Assembly (NCBI GenBank): GCA_030549205.1
Contig: JAUKTV010000001.1
Span: forward strand, 2,480,001 to 2,544,000
DNA length: 64,000 nt
From: Apiosordaria backusii
Taxonomy: Eukaryota; Ascomycota; Sordariomycetes; Sordariales; Lasiosphaeriaceae
Reading direction: 5' to 3'
The notes below the pieces were generated by a model that saw only the letters and a program-made list of their open reading frames with translations, did no database searches and had not been told where the DNA came from. Every line of letters begins with the position of its first letter. The stretch's first letter is position 1. Positions 22,661 to 34,055 of the stretch are shown one piece after another. The position numbers and the translations under genes were made by a program.

Positions 22661-24449
22661 ATGCAACAGTCACAACTAGACCCGCTACCCAACGATTTGC
22701 CCTTCCGTATCATATCGAAGACGATAGGAAGGGGCGCATATGCATCGTGAGCCCTTCCCAACCTTCATCTCACTTACACCAGGGGAGGACCCCACCAACT
22801 AACTTCGGTCAACCAGAATCAAGAAAGCAATTCCTCTGGATGCACCAACACCGGTATTTGCCGTCAAGCTGATACACAAGGGCTACGCCGTCAAGCATGG
22901 CCGGATATCAGCAAAGCAAATCGCCATGGAGGTGTCGCTGCACTCCCACATAGGCCAGCACCCCAACATCATCGAGTGGTTCGCTACCGGCGAAGATGCT
23001 GTCTGGAGATGGATCGCCATGGAGTTTGCTGAAGGGGGTGATCTTTTCGACAAGATCGAGGCAGACGTCGGCGTGCAAGAAGACATTGCTCACCTCTATT
23101 TTCTGCAACTTATTGCCGGTGTCAGCTTTATGCACTCCAAGGGGGTGGCTCATCGGGATCTCAAGCCCGAGAACATCCTCCTATCCGACACCGGCAACCT
23201 CAAGATCGCCGACTTTGGGATGTCGACCATGTTTGAGTATAAGGGCGTGCGGAAGCAGACGGCCACCATGTGCGGCAGTCCCCCATATATCGCCCCAGAG
23301 GTCTTGAAGTGCTCTAGGTCAGACAAAAAGTCTCCTGATGGGCAGAAATATTCTGCGGACTTGGTCGATATCTGGTCATGTGGCGTCATCCTGTTTGTTC
23401 TTCTGGTGGGCAACACTCCATGGGATGAACCAACATCCGGAAGCTGGGAGTTCCAGGAATACGTCCGAACAAATGGACGAAGCACTGACCAGCTATGGCA
23501 ACGGATTACCCCCAATACATTATCTCTCCTCCGGGGCATGATGAACATCGAACCTCGGAAACGATTTACCTTTGCTCAGATTCGCCAGCATCCATGGTAC
23601 ACCCGTCATAATCCCCTTCTTGCCGCCGACGGCAAGGTATCAGACCCTCTGGCTCTAGCCACCAAGATGCTGGCCGCTCTGCGTATCGACCTCAGTGCAG
23701 AGCCAACACCCTCTCAGCGCGCCTCCCAACCGGAAGCAATGGACATCGACTCCCAACCATCCAGCTCATGGACCACCAAGCTCCCAGCCACGCAACCAGA
23801 AACTCCCATTACAGACGCCATCTTTGACTGGGAGCGCCCAACCCTGCGGACTCTTGGCACACACGCCATCATCTCCTCAACCCAACCTCTGGCTTCCCGC
23901 GATGCAGCTTCTATACTCCCTGCCCCATCAAGCCGCCATCCCAACCGCAACCTAGCCCTCGCCGCCCTCTCCGCCCTCTCAGACGACCCATCCATGAGCC
24001 AGTTCTCTCAAATCCCTGGTATCCCCTTGTCACTAACCCAGCACGCCCGCCAATTCAGAGACATCATCCCCTCCTACAGCCTCACGAGATTCTTCTCGCA
24101 CATGCCACCTTTGCTGCTTGTGCAGATGCTCGGTGACGCCCTTCATCAGCTTAACGTACCGCAGCCGGCGCACATCGGTGGTAGTGTCAACCCAGAGTCG
24201 GATCACGTGGCTACGTTAAAGGTGAAGACGGTGGATGGGCGGAATCAGAGCTTACATGGGGAGGTGCTGGTGGATAAGTACAGATTGATGACGGGGATGG
24301 GGGAGGATGAGCAGCAGGAGGTGGTGCTGTTGGAGGTGAGGTTTGTCAAGGTGAAGGGGGATCCGCTGGAGTGGAGGAGGTTTTTCAAGAAGGTGGCGCT
24401 GTTGTGTAAGGAGGGGGTTTGGAGTGGGGATGGGGGGAGTAGTCAGTGA
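22661..24449 (+). CDS. chk1: CHK1-type checkpoint serine/threonine kinase
   Basis: Exon 1 is 22661-22746 and exon 2 is 22817-24449, giving 572 residues. The kinase domain begins with a glycine loop IGRGAYAS near residue 22, has VKLI for the ATP lysine, HRDLKPEN near 140, DFG in IADFGMS and the activation segment end CGSPPYIAPEVL. MEFAEGGDLFDKIE is typical of CHK1's hinge. The domain closes with RKRFTFAQIRQHPWY. A Ser/Thr/Pro-rich linker follows, then a C-terminal KA1-like regulatory domain (FFSHMPPLLLVQMLGDALHQL and a VEVRFVKVKGDPLEWRRFFKK-like end). CHK1 is activated by ATR after replication stress and blocks mitosis. No FHA domain is present, which rules out CHK2/Rad53 types such as Neurospora PRD-4. 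Confidence 0.92.
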
Positions 24450-24861
24450 GTTTTGGAGGTGATAGGATAGGGTTGTGTTTGGGTTGGTTACGGCTGGGTA
24501 GGACAGGATGGGATGGCAGGGCTGAACAGAACCGGGTTTTCATGAGTAGATGATTGTAGGACGATATTATATATGTTTTGGATGAGAGGACAGGAGAGGG
24601 ACGAATATGAACAGGAGGCGGTCGTTAGAGCAGGAAGTAAATGTAATGTCCGTGAGCACAACACATAATGGCAGCATAGCAGCAGCAGGAACATTGCGAA
24701 ATTGTATGGAACACACATGGTATACTTCTACCATTACTTTGTGCAATGTACCGCTTGCTGGGTTTCTCCGTGAAACAAACATTACTTTTCCCCACCTCGT
24801 AATACTGAGTGGTGTATATCATATCTCCCTATCCTTCAACTTGTCAAGTTGCTATACATTA
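24450..24861. other. Intergenic region between convergent chk1 and GFA-domain gene
   Basis: About 0.4 kb of 3' flanking DNA with no supported gene. Confidence 0.5.
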
Positions 24862-25636
24862 TCAACACAACCCCCCCGGCTGATCCAACACCTCCTGAGT
24901 GACACCATACTCTGGCTCGCTGCACTCCTCACGGTGCGATTCCGTCCCTTCGGGTATCGGCACCATGGCTGACTTCGTCCTGTTTTTTTCGTTAATATAC
25001 CACCCCTTTCATCACCAAGGAGGGTGGGACACACCAGATATGAATAGCGCTCTTCCAATCCAACCCTTCTAAACACCCACCTTTGACGCTAACCACATTC
25101 TTGTTCTATTTCTCAGTAGGTTCATTAGCATCACTTCCCCCGTCCACATTGTCTTGGGGTTGGGATTGTAAAGTAGGGGAGACGAGAGGAGGACTCACAG
25201 GGGTAGCATGCACCAGCCTCGTCCCGCACCTTTTACAGAAATAACAGTACAGCGTCTGCCCGTTGGCCGTGGGGCGGGTGTACACCGATAGCATATTACC
25301 TCCTCCACTGTTGCCACATTCTGGAGGGGAGCCAGCTGAAGCCGCCTCGGGCGAAGTTGAGAGCGAGCTTGCCGGGCTTGTTGGGAAGTTGGTGGACTGA
25401 AGCTGGAGCTGGGCGGGGAGGGAGAAACGGGGAAAGATGGCTGATACGCCAAAGGCGGAAGAGGTTTGTCTTTGGCAGGTGACGCTGTTGGGGTGTAGTG
25501 TTAGCGAGATAGCTATAGGGAAGGGGAGGGGAAGGGGGGGGGAGGGGAGAAATTACCAGTGGCAGATGTACAAAGCTAGGGGTTTGGGGAGGGGGGTTTT
25601 GAAGCGGATGGAGCCGCATTGGCAGGAGGCGTTCAT
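24862..25636 (-). CDS. GFA-domain protein (glutathione-dependent formaldehyde-activating enzyme family)
   Basis: Four exons, 25636-25557, 25484-25199, 25105-25035 and 24979-24862, give 184 residues. The zinc ligands of the GFA/CENP-V fold are present: CQCG near residue 5, the pair C..C in CHCVTCQ split by the first intron, and CYFCKRCG before GTRLVHATP. After the second intron come VVSVKGGCLEG and HIW, then MVPIPEGTE, all common in this family. Members bind zinc and were named after a bacterial enzyme joining glutathione to formaldehyde; the fungal homologues are mostly uncharacterised. The spacer between the CxxC pairs is rich in Ser/Ala and longer than usual. The model depends on three hand-picked introns whose phases agree. 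Confidence 0.8.
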
Positions 25637-26689
25637 TTTCTGTGTTTTGTTGGTTTGTTTGTATCGATGGGAGGGGGGGCTGGAGTTGGTCTGGAACTGG
25701 AGAAGATGATGGTGTAAGTCAATGGGTTGAAATTGACAGCTCAAAAACGTGTACGCGAGCGTAGAGGATGGAAAATTGAATGGGAGACGTGTAAGTGAGC
25801 CAAGGACAGGGATTAAACCAAAAGACGTAAGCAAAGAAACGACCCGGGGTATATACATACCGAACCGTCGGAAGCTGAATCTACACTCACTATCTCATCC
25901 GCAACTCTTCAACAATCTGATATTGACAGTTATGTCGGATCGGGTCGCAACGGTTTCTCACGGCTATCTCTTCTCGAATGTTGCGTGCCGTGCCCGAAGA
26001 CCGGAGGAGGGAGGCTGGATCAGGTAATAAGAAGCAGAAGCAAGAAAGTGAGGGGTCAATTCAGTCAATTGGTTCTTCCTCAAAACCAATTGACCAACAC
26101 AACTGAACACAAACAGAATTCGATAATCTCAAAAACAAAAGACGGTGAAAAAGGCCTGAGGCCTCGGGGATGTTTATATCCCCTTGGCTTGCCCAGTCAA
26201 TATCCAATGCAGTCATACCTCCCATTGACTAATAAGAAGCCATTGACCATGCACGACCGTGACTCACCTCACCGCGTCGAACAACCACTGTAACTCCAAC
26301 GCAGCCGACTGGATGAGGAAGGTCAGCGTCGCGTGGTCACATGATGTCGGGTCTCGCTGATTTTAATATTCATAAAGAACTGGTCAACCACTCATGCCAC
26401 TGTATTCATGGACACAACCGTTGACGACAAGCAATGTGTATGAGTGAGTCCTTGACATGCTCCCAACTAAGGCGAAATTAAGCCATGAAAACAAGCAAAG
26501 CTGTAGTTAACGAGTCTGGGTATAGTACTCTGGGACACGATTTAGCAAAGAGTAGAAAGCAAAAAGCGACAAAAGAGAATGCTCGGTCCAAGTCCAAGTC
26601 TAACTCCTCCCATAACGCCCCGCCTGCTAATTACCCATTAAAGCATCACCCCTTTCCCTTCTTTTTATCTTGTCCAAATATGCAAAGCC
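25637..26689. other. Intergenic region before the acyltransferase
   Basis: About 1 kb. Promoter of the GFA gene on the left and 3' flank of the acyltransferase on the right. No other gene is supported. Confidence 0.5.
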
Positions 26690-28178
26690 TTATGCGGCAA
26701 CCGAATACCCTTGAGACCTCGGGCTCGGCCCAGTGTCCTCATCCAGACACCAGTTCTCTAATCTCTTCCCCCAGTCCACAATGCGATTGTCTACAACCCT
26801 CCAAAACACATCCGCCGCCCAAATCACAAACGGCCCAATCATCCACAGCCCGATGAACCAGCTCATCGTAATCTGTGCTGGCGTCTTCACGCCAAAAAAA
26901 CCCTTCACCCCCGAAGCAGGAAGCGCCGCCTTGAAGTTGGCATCCCCTGGTTGGCCTCTCGCTGGGATGTCCAGATGCCCCAGGATATACGCCTGGATCA
27001 TATCCATCACCGGTCCATGGCAAATATACACCGCATAACTAATCCTCCCACAATACTGCGCCAACCCCCCCTCAAAGAACCTCCTCAAGCAATCCAGCTC
27101 CCCCACCGCCCAAACCATACAAACCGCGCTCAACCCAAACCAAAACTTCTGCGGAGCCAAATGATCCATCTCCGCAAACGGCAACGGCGTCTTCTCAAAA
27201 AACCACCTAATCCCCGGCGTCTTATCCGCCCCCTATTCGGCCACCCCCAATAAACAACCCAATCAAGATCATCACAATCTGCAACCCCTTCACCAACATC
27301 ACCGGCCCCGTCAACCCTTCCTTCTCCCTCTCCGCCTCCCACTCTTTATGTTTCCTCCCTTCTTGCTTCAATACAAACACCTCCGCCAAAAACAGCCCAG
27401 CCAAAAACTCGAAACCCGCCCACTTCCCACACATCAAACAATACCCCATCAACCCCAGCACGCTCGCCATCCGTATATGCAACTTGACCCGACTCAGCAT
27501 AAGCACCACCATAAACAACAACATCGAATGCGCAAACTCAATCGGAATCGTCCACAAGTGGATATCATACGCAGGCATCAAATCCCTATCCCAAGCCCAC
27601 CCCCACGTAATCTGGTGAAAAACCGCCCCCTTCCACTTCCAAATCTCTTCCATTAAAGTATCTTGAGCCGGCCCAAGATATCCCATCTGTCGTAGACACA
27701 AAATCATAAACGTAGACACCACACACGGCCCAAACAACCTAAACGCCCGACGAAAAGTAGACGACGCCAAGGCAGTATAGCATTTATCCAAGTCCCTCGC
27801 ATGCAAAGCCTTGATGGGCTTGTACGAGAGAGCGAAACCAGAAATGACAAAGAAGATGTGGACCATGGGGCGGCCGGAGAAGATGATCCTGAAGTAGGGC
27901 AGCTGGATGAAGGAGGAGGCGCGGTCGACGTTGAGGCCGTGGGAGGGGGTCAAGGCAGAGAAGTTGTTTTCGGTGTAGTGGCAGAAAAAGACGATGATGG
28001 AGGCGATGCCGCGGAGGCCGTCGAGGTACGAGGTTGGGTGGACGCGGTAGGAGGCGGGCCGGTGGTCGGGGAAGAGGCGGTCGGCGAGGAAGGAGGGGAG
28101 CATGGCGAGGAGGAATTTGGCGAGGGTTTGCCGGGGGAGGAGGAGCCGGGGGAGACCGGCGGTGGGCGGTGACAGCAT
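26690..28178 (-). pseudogene. Acyltransferase-3 (OafA/YrhL type) membrane protein, interrupted by frameshifts
   Basis: Two consecutive frames together encode one protein of about 495 residues. The upstream part, from an ATG at 28178 to about 27249, has SYLDGLRGIASIIVFFCHY (LDGLRG and the conserved His near 67), FFVISGFALSYKP and many hydrophobic helices. The downstream part, about 27228-26690, has WFGLSAVCMVWAVGELD and YCGRISYAVYICHGPV, the typical C-terminal helices. The frames meet at two five-C runs on the + strand, 27229-27233 and 27244-27248. One extra base in each run would restore a continuous frame reading through a GGWPN-like segment normal for this position. A 61-nt intron from a GTGAAG donor also restores frame but would delete a transmembrane helix and has no good branch site. 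These enzymes acylate sugars or lipids at membranes; the substrate is unknown. Real inactivation and assembly error are both possible. Confidence 0.75.
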
Positions 28179-29501
28179 TCTTTGTCTGGCCGCCCTATTG
28201 GGGCATGAAAACTGGATGAGTTTTGGGGGTTAAGTTGTGAAATTGATGGTATCAATGGGTAAGATGGGTAAAGATGGAGAGAATGAGCGATGGGATGGAC
28301 TTGTGAACTGTCAAAGTCAAAGTCAAGAGAGAGAGGGGCTGCCACAGGAAGGTGGCTGCTTGTGCTGAATGTACGAGGCAAGTCTCGCAGGATGGAAAGA
28401 AGGAGCTCAAGCTGAGCTCAGAGGACAGTGTGTGTTTTGAAGGAGAGCGAACTGGACCCACAGACGGTGGCAGTGTCAAGCGTGGGTTACGTTTCTGGGG
28501 ATTTGATATGACAAGGTGCACCGGTTGACCGTCACGCTAATTCGTCGCTTGCCCCAGGGGACCAGTGTCTCAAATGACCGTTGCCCAGGTTGAGGGCTTG
28601 CTGAATCAGGGGTTGGCAAGATTACCGAGCTTGGAAAAGATGTTCCAGGTCCTTGGCTGATCCACGGACGTTGCCCTGTTCCAGCATGAGTTTCCCTCGT
28701 CCTGCAGGTAGCAAACAAAACGAGAGGCGTAGCAGCGCCGTTGCTTGTGAGAGGACAAGCTGCAAATCAGGTTGTCTCATAATTGAGTGGACGCTAGAAA
28801 ACACGTATGTACAAGAGAAGGTACGACCTGACCCTTTGCCTCTCTTGAGGTTACCCAGCGGTGTGGACGGGCAAAAGACTCCGTCGGGCATGCCATGGCT
28901 CCAAGGGATCTGCAGGTCCCAGGAGAACTGCAAGCCTGAGAAACATGCAGGGAGGGAGCTGAACATGCAACGGGGCGCTTCGGACACAATTTCGGTAACG
29001 CCACCGATGATAGGTCTGGCAGCTGATGCTGGAGGGATGGAAAATGGATTTCATATAAAAATAGAGCCACTGGCCCCTGAACCATCATGTCCAACGAGTC
29101 CAGAACAGTATATTTACTTCACTTAATAAAATAACTGTTCTCTTCGCTTTTCTGAAATTGTCAATGTTGTCGTTGCCAAGTCGTACCATCTCTTGGACGC
29201 GAATAAGCTCCAGCGATCTGCGGCGGAGAATGTTTCGAGCTTGTGTACCGGCTTGGCATACGTCACAAGCTTTACCCCTGTTGATTTTATTTGTCTTAAC
29301 ACTCAGATAAAGGTCCTCACCATCACTTTACATAAAAGGATCGTTTGATAGGTAGGTATTCAAAACACTGAAACAACGGTATTACTCGTTATTGTAGGTG
29401 TGAGGAGGTAGTAAAGGTGCGTGTCAAGTTACTCCGCTTCGCCATTATCACCATCTTCACCACTATCTCGAGTATCGACGACGTCGAGATACCAAATCCG
29501 A
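28179..29501. other. Intergenic region upstream of the acyltransferase
   Basis: About 1.3 kb. One open frame of 157 codons on + (28653-29126) has no recognisable family, and its opposite strand is also open. I do not call it a gene. Confidence 0.4.
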
Positions 29502-30354
29502 TCATTTTCGTCTCGCGCTTCTTGCGACTTTCATGACCTCCTTGACACAAACAACTTTCACCTTTTGCGCATCCTCCCTTCCTTTATTCAACCTCATATC
29601 CAACCTTTTAACCCACTCAAGTACACCATTCTTCTTAAACTTGTTTGTGTTCTTCACTGCCACTTCCACCTCAAGATTTCTCAAACCCTCCATCTTCTTG
29701 AGCCCACGATCAACCCAACTCCACCTGAACTCCTCAAGTGAAAGTTTATATCTTTCTCGCTCGCCATCAGACTCAAAATCACGATCAACGGTATACCCTT
29801 CTGTGACATCTCCCCACCAATCCTGCGTGGCGCTCCTCTCCACAGGCTTCCAATACAAAGTCGAGTGAGCCAATATCTTCAACCTCAGACCTCTAAGCCC
29901 AACACTCAATAGATCGCAAAGGTACTCCCAACCTTTCTCTTGAATGCCGATCAGGAAACGATCCTGAAAAGCATGCATCCGGATATATCTCAAGTTTTGC
30001 AGCTGCCACGGAAACAATGCCTCGGGGCCTGGATTTTGAGAAATTATTTTCAAGGTTTAGTAGGCGTAACTGGGTGAACTCGTTTTCGTGAAAAGGGACC
30101 ATCCGGCATTCTTCGTACACGTGCCGGCAGCTCTGCTGAAGTGCGGTCGGGATGTAGCCATACGGTCTGTACGGCGACAATAGCTTCACTCCTTCTGGTT
30201 TGTTGCCGTTCTTATCCGCCATGGGCTCATAAACGCAAACTGGCGACTTCCCGGAACCCATCTTCTCGGTGTCTGCGCTCGGATGCAGGAACAGTAACTG
30301 TGTGTAAATCTCGAGCCGGATCTCCTTAGGGAGGGCGAGGAGGTCGAAGGCCAT
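29502..30354 (-). pseudogene. F-box-like/2EXR-type protein, tandem copy 1, with frameshift
   Basis: The N-terminal part from an ATG at 30354 reads FDLLALPKEIRLEIYTQLL, then VKLLSPYRPYGYIPTALQQSCRHVYEECRMVPFHENEF. This matches the neighbour at 30685-31575 almost segment by segment. After about 30050 the homology continues in another frame (FPWQLQNLRYIRMH, then GLRGLRLKIL and LRNLEVEV) to 29502. About 25 residues present in copy 2 are missing at the junction, and a 1-nt change near A-runs at about 30034-30050 would join the frames. The LPxEIRLxIY start is the F-box-like or 2EXR motif common in large fungal families. Function is unknown. Confidence 0.7.
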
Positions 30355-30684
30355 GGTTACGGCTGGGAGCAACCTAAGTTGCAAGAGAAAACGGCTCAGG
30401 TAGGTAAGCAACTCAATACATGAACGCGAAGTATGACAGGGAAAGGTAAAAAAGGAAGAAATGAGGAGATAACCGCCTACCCGCCCGTCCAAGCTTTATA
30501 CTAGCTGGCTAGCCCTACCCAACTGCATGTCTCAACGGATGCCCAATCATTGAACATACTCGAGAGGGGTAGAACCAAAGCAGACATAAATTGACTTGGA
30601 TGTTCCGATAAAACTTCATGACTTTCGAGAGATAGCCATTGCTGTATGTAAGGTCGGGAAGCCACAAGCCGATCCTCCCTCACT
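30355..30684. other. Spacer between the two tandem 2EXR-type copies
   Basis: About 330 bp, presumably the promoter of copy 1 and the 3' flank of copy 2. Nothing else is seen. Confidence 0.5.
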
Positions 30685-31575
30685 TCACTGCCTTAAACAT
30701 CCTCTCCCTTCCGGTTCCTCGGTCCTCTTCACACAGACGACATTCACTTTCTCCTCCTTCTTCCTGCCTCGATTCAATTCTTCCCCCAACCTTCTAACCC
30801 ACTCCACCTTACCATTTCTCTTAAACTTGGACGCGCAGCCGTCCACTTCCACCTCCAGGTGCCTCAGCTCCTTCATCTTCCCAAGCCCATCCCGAACCCA
30901 ACTCCCCCTCATTCGCTCAACACGTTCGACCACTTCCTCTTTAGCCAAATCCCGATCCTTCTCATATCCTTCCACCACATCCCCCCACCAAAGCCCGTCT
31001 GCAATCCACGTGTTCACCACCACCACTCTCAACCTGAGACTTCTCACCCCGACGCTCCATCGGTCGACAAGCTGTCCCAATTCACAACAGCGCTGCTCCG
31101 CCTTGTAGTACGTCATGAGAAAAAAGTGCGTCACATCCATCCTCACATACCGCAGGTTCCTCAGCTGCCACGACTTCTCCACTGGCCTATCACCCCCAAC
31201 CATCGAGTTCGCCCAAGCCAACGCAAACTCCGGCCCCCTAGCCCTCGCCCCCGCCAGGTTCAGATACCAAAATAAATAATCATAATGCCGTCGCGCCGTC
31301 CAAAAGAACTCGTTCCGCTGAAAGGGGATCACACGGCATTCTTCGTAGATCTGTCGGCAGGCCCGCTGGAAGGCGCTGGGGATGTAGCCGTGCGGTCGGT
31401 ATGGGGATAGTAGCTTCACGTCTGGCTTTGTTTCGCCGTTCTCATCATCATCTGGCATGGGTTCGTAGATGCAGACACCCGGATCGTCCCGGGATGGGAT
31501 GGGATGTATGAGCAAGAGCTGGGCGTATATCTCGAGACGAAGCTCGGTCGGGAGGGCGAGGAATTTGAAGGGCAT
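30685..31575 (-). CDS. F-box-like/2EXR-type protein, tandem copy 2 (intact)
   Basis: A single exon of 296 residues. I chose the ATG at 31575 because the sequence after it (PFKFLALPTELRLEIYAQLL) aligns with the start of copy 1. An in-frame ATG 60 bases upstream would add residues that copy 1 lacks. Segments shared with copy 1 include KLLSPYRPHGYIPSAFQRACRQIYEECRVIPF, WQLRNLRYVRMD and MKELRHLEVEV. The LPTELRLEIY start is F-box-like, so a role in protein recognition is possible but not shown. The intact frame against a broken neighbour suggests that this is the functional member of a tandem duplication. Confidence 0.7.
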   Translation of the reverse strand: MPFKFLALPTELRLEIYAQLLLIHPIPSRDDPGVCIYEPMPDDDENGETKPDVKLLSPYRPHGYIPSAFQRACRQIYEECRVIPFQRNEFFWTARRHYDYLFWYLNLAGARARGPEFALAWANSMVGGDRPVEKSWQLRNLRYVRMDVTHFFLMTYYKAEQRCCELGQLVDRWSVGVRSLRLRVVVVNTWIADGLWWGDVVEGYEKDRDLAKEEVVERVERMRGSWVRDGLGKMKELRHLEVEVDGCASKFKRNGKVEWVRRLGEELNRGRKKEEKVNVVCVKRTEEPEGRGCLRQ

Positions 31576-31658
31576 GGCTTCCTTTCTGGCTGACTTCCAG
31601 GTTATTCCGTAAGCTGCTGATGATATGCCTGGCAAAAGGTGAGTGGATGTGTCCGAGG

Positions 31659-31693
<35 letters not shown>

Positions 31694-31991
31694 AGAAGGT
31701 AAGAGAAAGAGAGTAATAATGACAGAACGAAAAAAAAATATCACTTACCTAGCCACCACCAGAACTTTAATCTGGCCACCTTACACTGGGATAGCCACAT
31801 CCCCAACAAAAGCCCTAATAGCATGAACTTACCCAAGGCGGGGGCCACAGAGCCACAGTAATCATCAACCACACACCGTAGCTGAGCCAAAATACACATG
31901 CATCTGTGATCTCATTTCTCGTTACGCTAGATTAGTAGACAAAACCCCCAGCCCTCTCCAAGCCCAAGCCCAAAAGCAAAGGAACACCCCT
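31576..31991. other. Intergenic region between 2EXR copy 2 and med8
   Basis: About 0.4 kb containing the GT microsatellite at 31662-31690 and the 3' end of med8. No gene is supported. Confidence 0.5.
31662..31690. repeat. GT microsatellite
   Basis: An uninterrupted GT dinucleotide run of 29 bases just upstream of 2EXR copy 2. Confidence 0.95.
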
Positions 31992-32912
31992 CTACCTCGG
32001 TGGAAGCCTCTTCACCTGCCCCTTCACAACCCTACTACTCTCCAACTCAATCCTCTGCGGCAAATCCGTCCGCCCCCTCGCATACAACCAAAACAAATGC
32101 TCCGGCTGCACCCCCGCCTTCCCTCTCCCTTGTTGCTGCTGCTGTGCCTGCTGCTGTTGTAACCCCCCTCCAACCCCCCTACCCCCACCCGGTCTCCCCT
32201 CCATACTCCCATCCATCATAACCAAATCCTCATCCCCATCCCCTTCCTCTTCTTCTTCCTCCTCATCTTCCTCATCCTCACTCTCCGATTCCTCCTCCAG
32301 TAAATTCCTCCGTAACCCAGTCCGGACATTCTCAACCCCCATCTCCTGCTCCTCCACCGTATAACTCTTCTGCTCCTGCACCTGGATATAATCCCTCAAG
32401 CTCCCCTCAAAAATATACAAGCAATCCGCCCACTGCTCGTTGGTGGGTTCATCACCCGCATCATCTCCCTCACCATAGTCATTATCCTCGTCGTCGTCAT
32501 CATCCATATCCCTCCCCCCGCCTCGTCTCTTTGACACCAGCGTAGAAGCATCAATCCCGCTTTGTCTCGCCTTCTCCAGCGCCAGCTCCATCTTTGTTTC
32601 TATTTCCGGTTCAGGTTTCTTCCTCAGCATGGACGACAGAAAATCGAGCTGTGTCCGACCGGGGAAGTTGGTAGAGGGGTGAACGGCAATGCGCTGGAAT
32701 AGCTCGGTGTTTTCGCTGAGGATGGACTGTAAAGAGCGGAGGGAGGTCTGAATGATAGCCGCCGAGGCCTGAAGGGATTCCCTCGAGGGGAGGGGGTAGG
32801 TCAGCGCCATGTTGCGGTGGGCGTTGCTCAGGTTGAGAGACAAGGTCGCGCAGCGGTTGCGGAGGAGGTCGAGGTGCTTGAGGTCCTCGGGTTGGAGGTT
32901 TAGGGAGGCCAT
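31992..32912 (-). CDS. med8: Mediator complex subunit 8
   Basis: A single exon of 306 residues from the ATG at 32912. The N-terminus (LNLQPEDLKHLDLLRNRCATLSLNL, LTYPLPSRESLQASAAIIQTSL, LSENTELFQRIAVHPSTNFPGRTQ and LLRKKPEPEI-like) is the helical Med8 domain of the Mediator head module. The middle has long Asp/Glu runs, and a glutamine-rich stretch (residues about 250-270) precedes a conserved-looking C-terminus EHLFWLYARGRTDLP. Mediator links activators to RNA polymerase II. An upstream in-frame ATG at 32957 would add 15 residues; the start at 32912 fits the family better. The sense strand is C-rich at the 5' end and G-rich at the 3' end. Confidence 0.9.
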   Translation of the reverse strand: MASLNLQPEDLKHLDLLRNRCATLSLNLSNAHRNMALTYPLPSRESLQASAAIIQTSLRSLQSILSENTELFQRIAVHPSTNFPGRTQLDFLSSMLRKKPEPEIETKMELALEKARQSGIDASTLVSKRRGGGRDMDDDDDEDNDYGEGDDAGDEPTNEQWADCLYIFEGSLRDYIQVQEQKSYTVEEQEMGVENVRTGLRRNLLEEESESEDEEDEEEEEEEGDGDEDLVMMDGSMEGRPGGGRGVGGGLQQQQAQQQQQGRGKAGVQPEHLFWLYARGRTDLPQRIELESSRVVKGQVKRLPPR

Positions 32913-34055
32913 ATTCTTGAAATTGGTAGTAGCAAGCGCCAGGGAGTGCGCGATCAATGTTGGTGGTAAGTTGTTGTTTGGTTGTTGTCAATGGTAGTGG
33001 TAGGTAGGTCTTGATTGGTTGCGCCTTAGTGTCGAATTTCGATCAGTCTTCTTTGCGGTTGCGCAGTTTGTGGTGTGGGCAAGCTGGCTGAAATCGGAGA
33101 TGGTAGATTATGATTATGGGCGACTGGAAAATCCTGTTGCTACACGTGAAAATTTTGTTGAGTGCTTGGTTGGGATGACTTAGCAAAAGTTAATTAACAA
33201 GTGCCATTGATGACCCTCAGGTTCACGATTCTCTGTCGCGGGGAAGCTTGAGCACAGGCGCAGGGCGTTACGTCCTTATTGGGACTAGCGCAATTTAATT
33301 CCCAGACAGCCAGCCCATCAAGGTTCTCACTCGTTGCTCTCAACACCACCAAGTCGTGCGATATCCCATCAGCATAGCAAAATCTAATAGTGATTGATCA
33401 CAAACTATTCTCTGCTTCCAAATATGCATGACAGGTAGTTCTAGTATTTAAAAGAAGTAATTAAAAAAGAAGCCAGAAGGAAAAACTGGCAAAAGCTCAC
33501 CGGCCAGCCCTCTCGAAAACAGGTGAGAAGGGTGGCTCGGTTACGAAAACCCGTAGGTTTTTCTCCGGAATCGAACGGGGGGCTATCGGTTGCAAGCCCC
33601 CGGGGGAGCAGCCCGATACCCTTACCACTTGACCACGAGGATGTTGTGGTAAGGGTACTGGGCTGTTGGAAGGTGAGCGGTTGAACTAATACATATACCG
33701 TCTACCAGTGTCGTCCTGTCCACAGTCAAGGACCACCCACGATGGCAGTCTTCATACATAATCGCATCATAGCTGCCAGCCACTTGACAGCCAGTCTCAT
33801 ATATTGTTGTATGAACGATTGTATTCCTCGAAATCAATAAAGCAGCTAACCAAAGAGCAATGCTAGCTCGCTCGCTGAATAACAATGCTTAAACCCCAAG
33901 AACGCCCTCGTGTATATCGTCTACCATGACGTTTTCAAAACCCATCCTGTACCAGAAAGAGCAAAAGCCGCTGTGAGACGCCGGGTTGAGCCACATTCCC
34001 ATCTTCATCGTCGTCGTAGTAGTTGAACACTCATCAACGTTGCAAGCCGCCTAAC
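32913..34055. other. Intergenic region between med8 and choline sulfatase
   Basis: About 1.1 kb. Apart from the tRNA-like element near 33561-33665 I see nothing that can be supported. Confidence 0.45.
33561..33641 (-). pseudogene. Degenerate tRNA-like element with both Pol III boxes
   Basis: On the minus strand an A box (TGGTCAAGTGG, 33625-33635) and a B box-like word (GTTCGATTCC, 33567-33576) are spaced as in a tRNA gene. An anticodon-like stem TATCGG/CCGATA encloses an overlong loop ending in CTTGCAA. The acceptor and T stems do not pair properly, so it is not a functional cloverleaf. A 20-base part (33609-33628) is repeated in inverted orientation at 33646-33665 with two mismatches. It is best read as a tRNA pseudogene or a tRNA-derived fragment. 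Confidence 0.4.

Noticed and set aside
27222..27300. A 61-nt intron joining the two halves of the acyltransferase
   Set aside because: It would need a GTGAAG donor, lacks a branch site and removes a transmembrane helix ending in a family-typical GGWP segment.
28653..29126. 157-codon frame in the intergenic region after the acyltransferase
   Set aside because: The opposite strand is also open, no family is recognised and no splice or promoter signal stands out.
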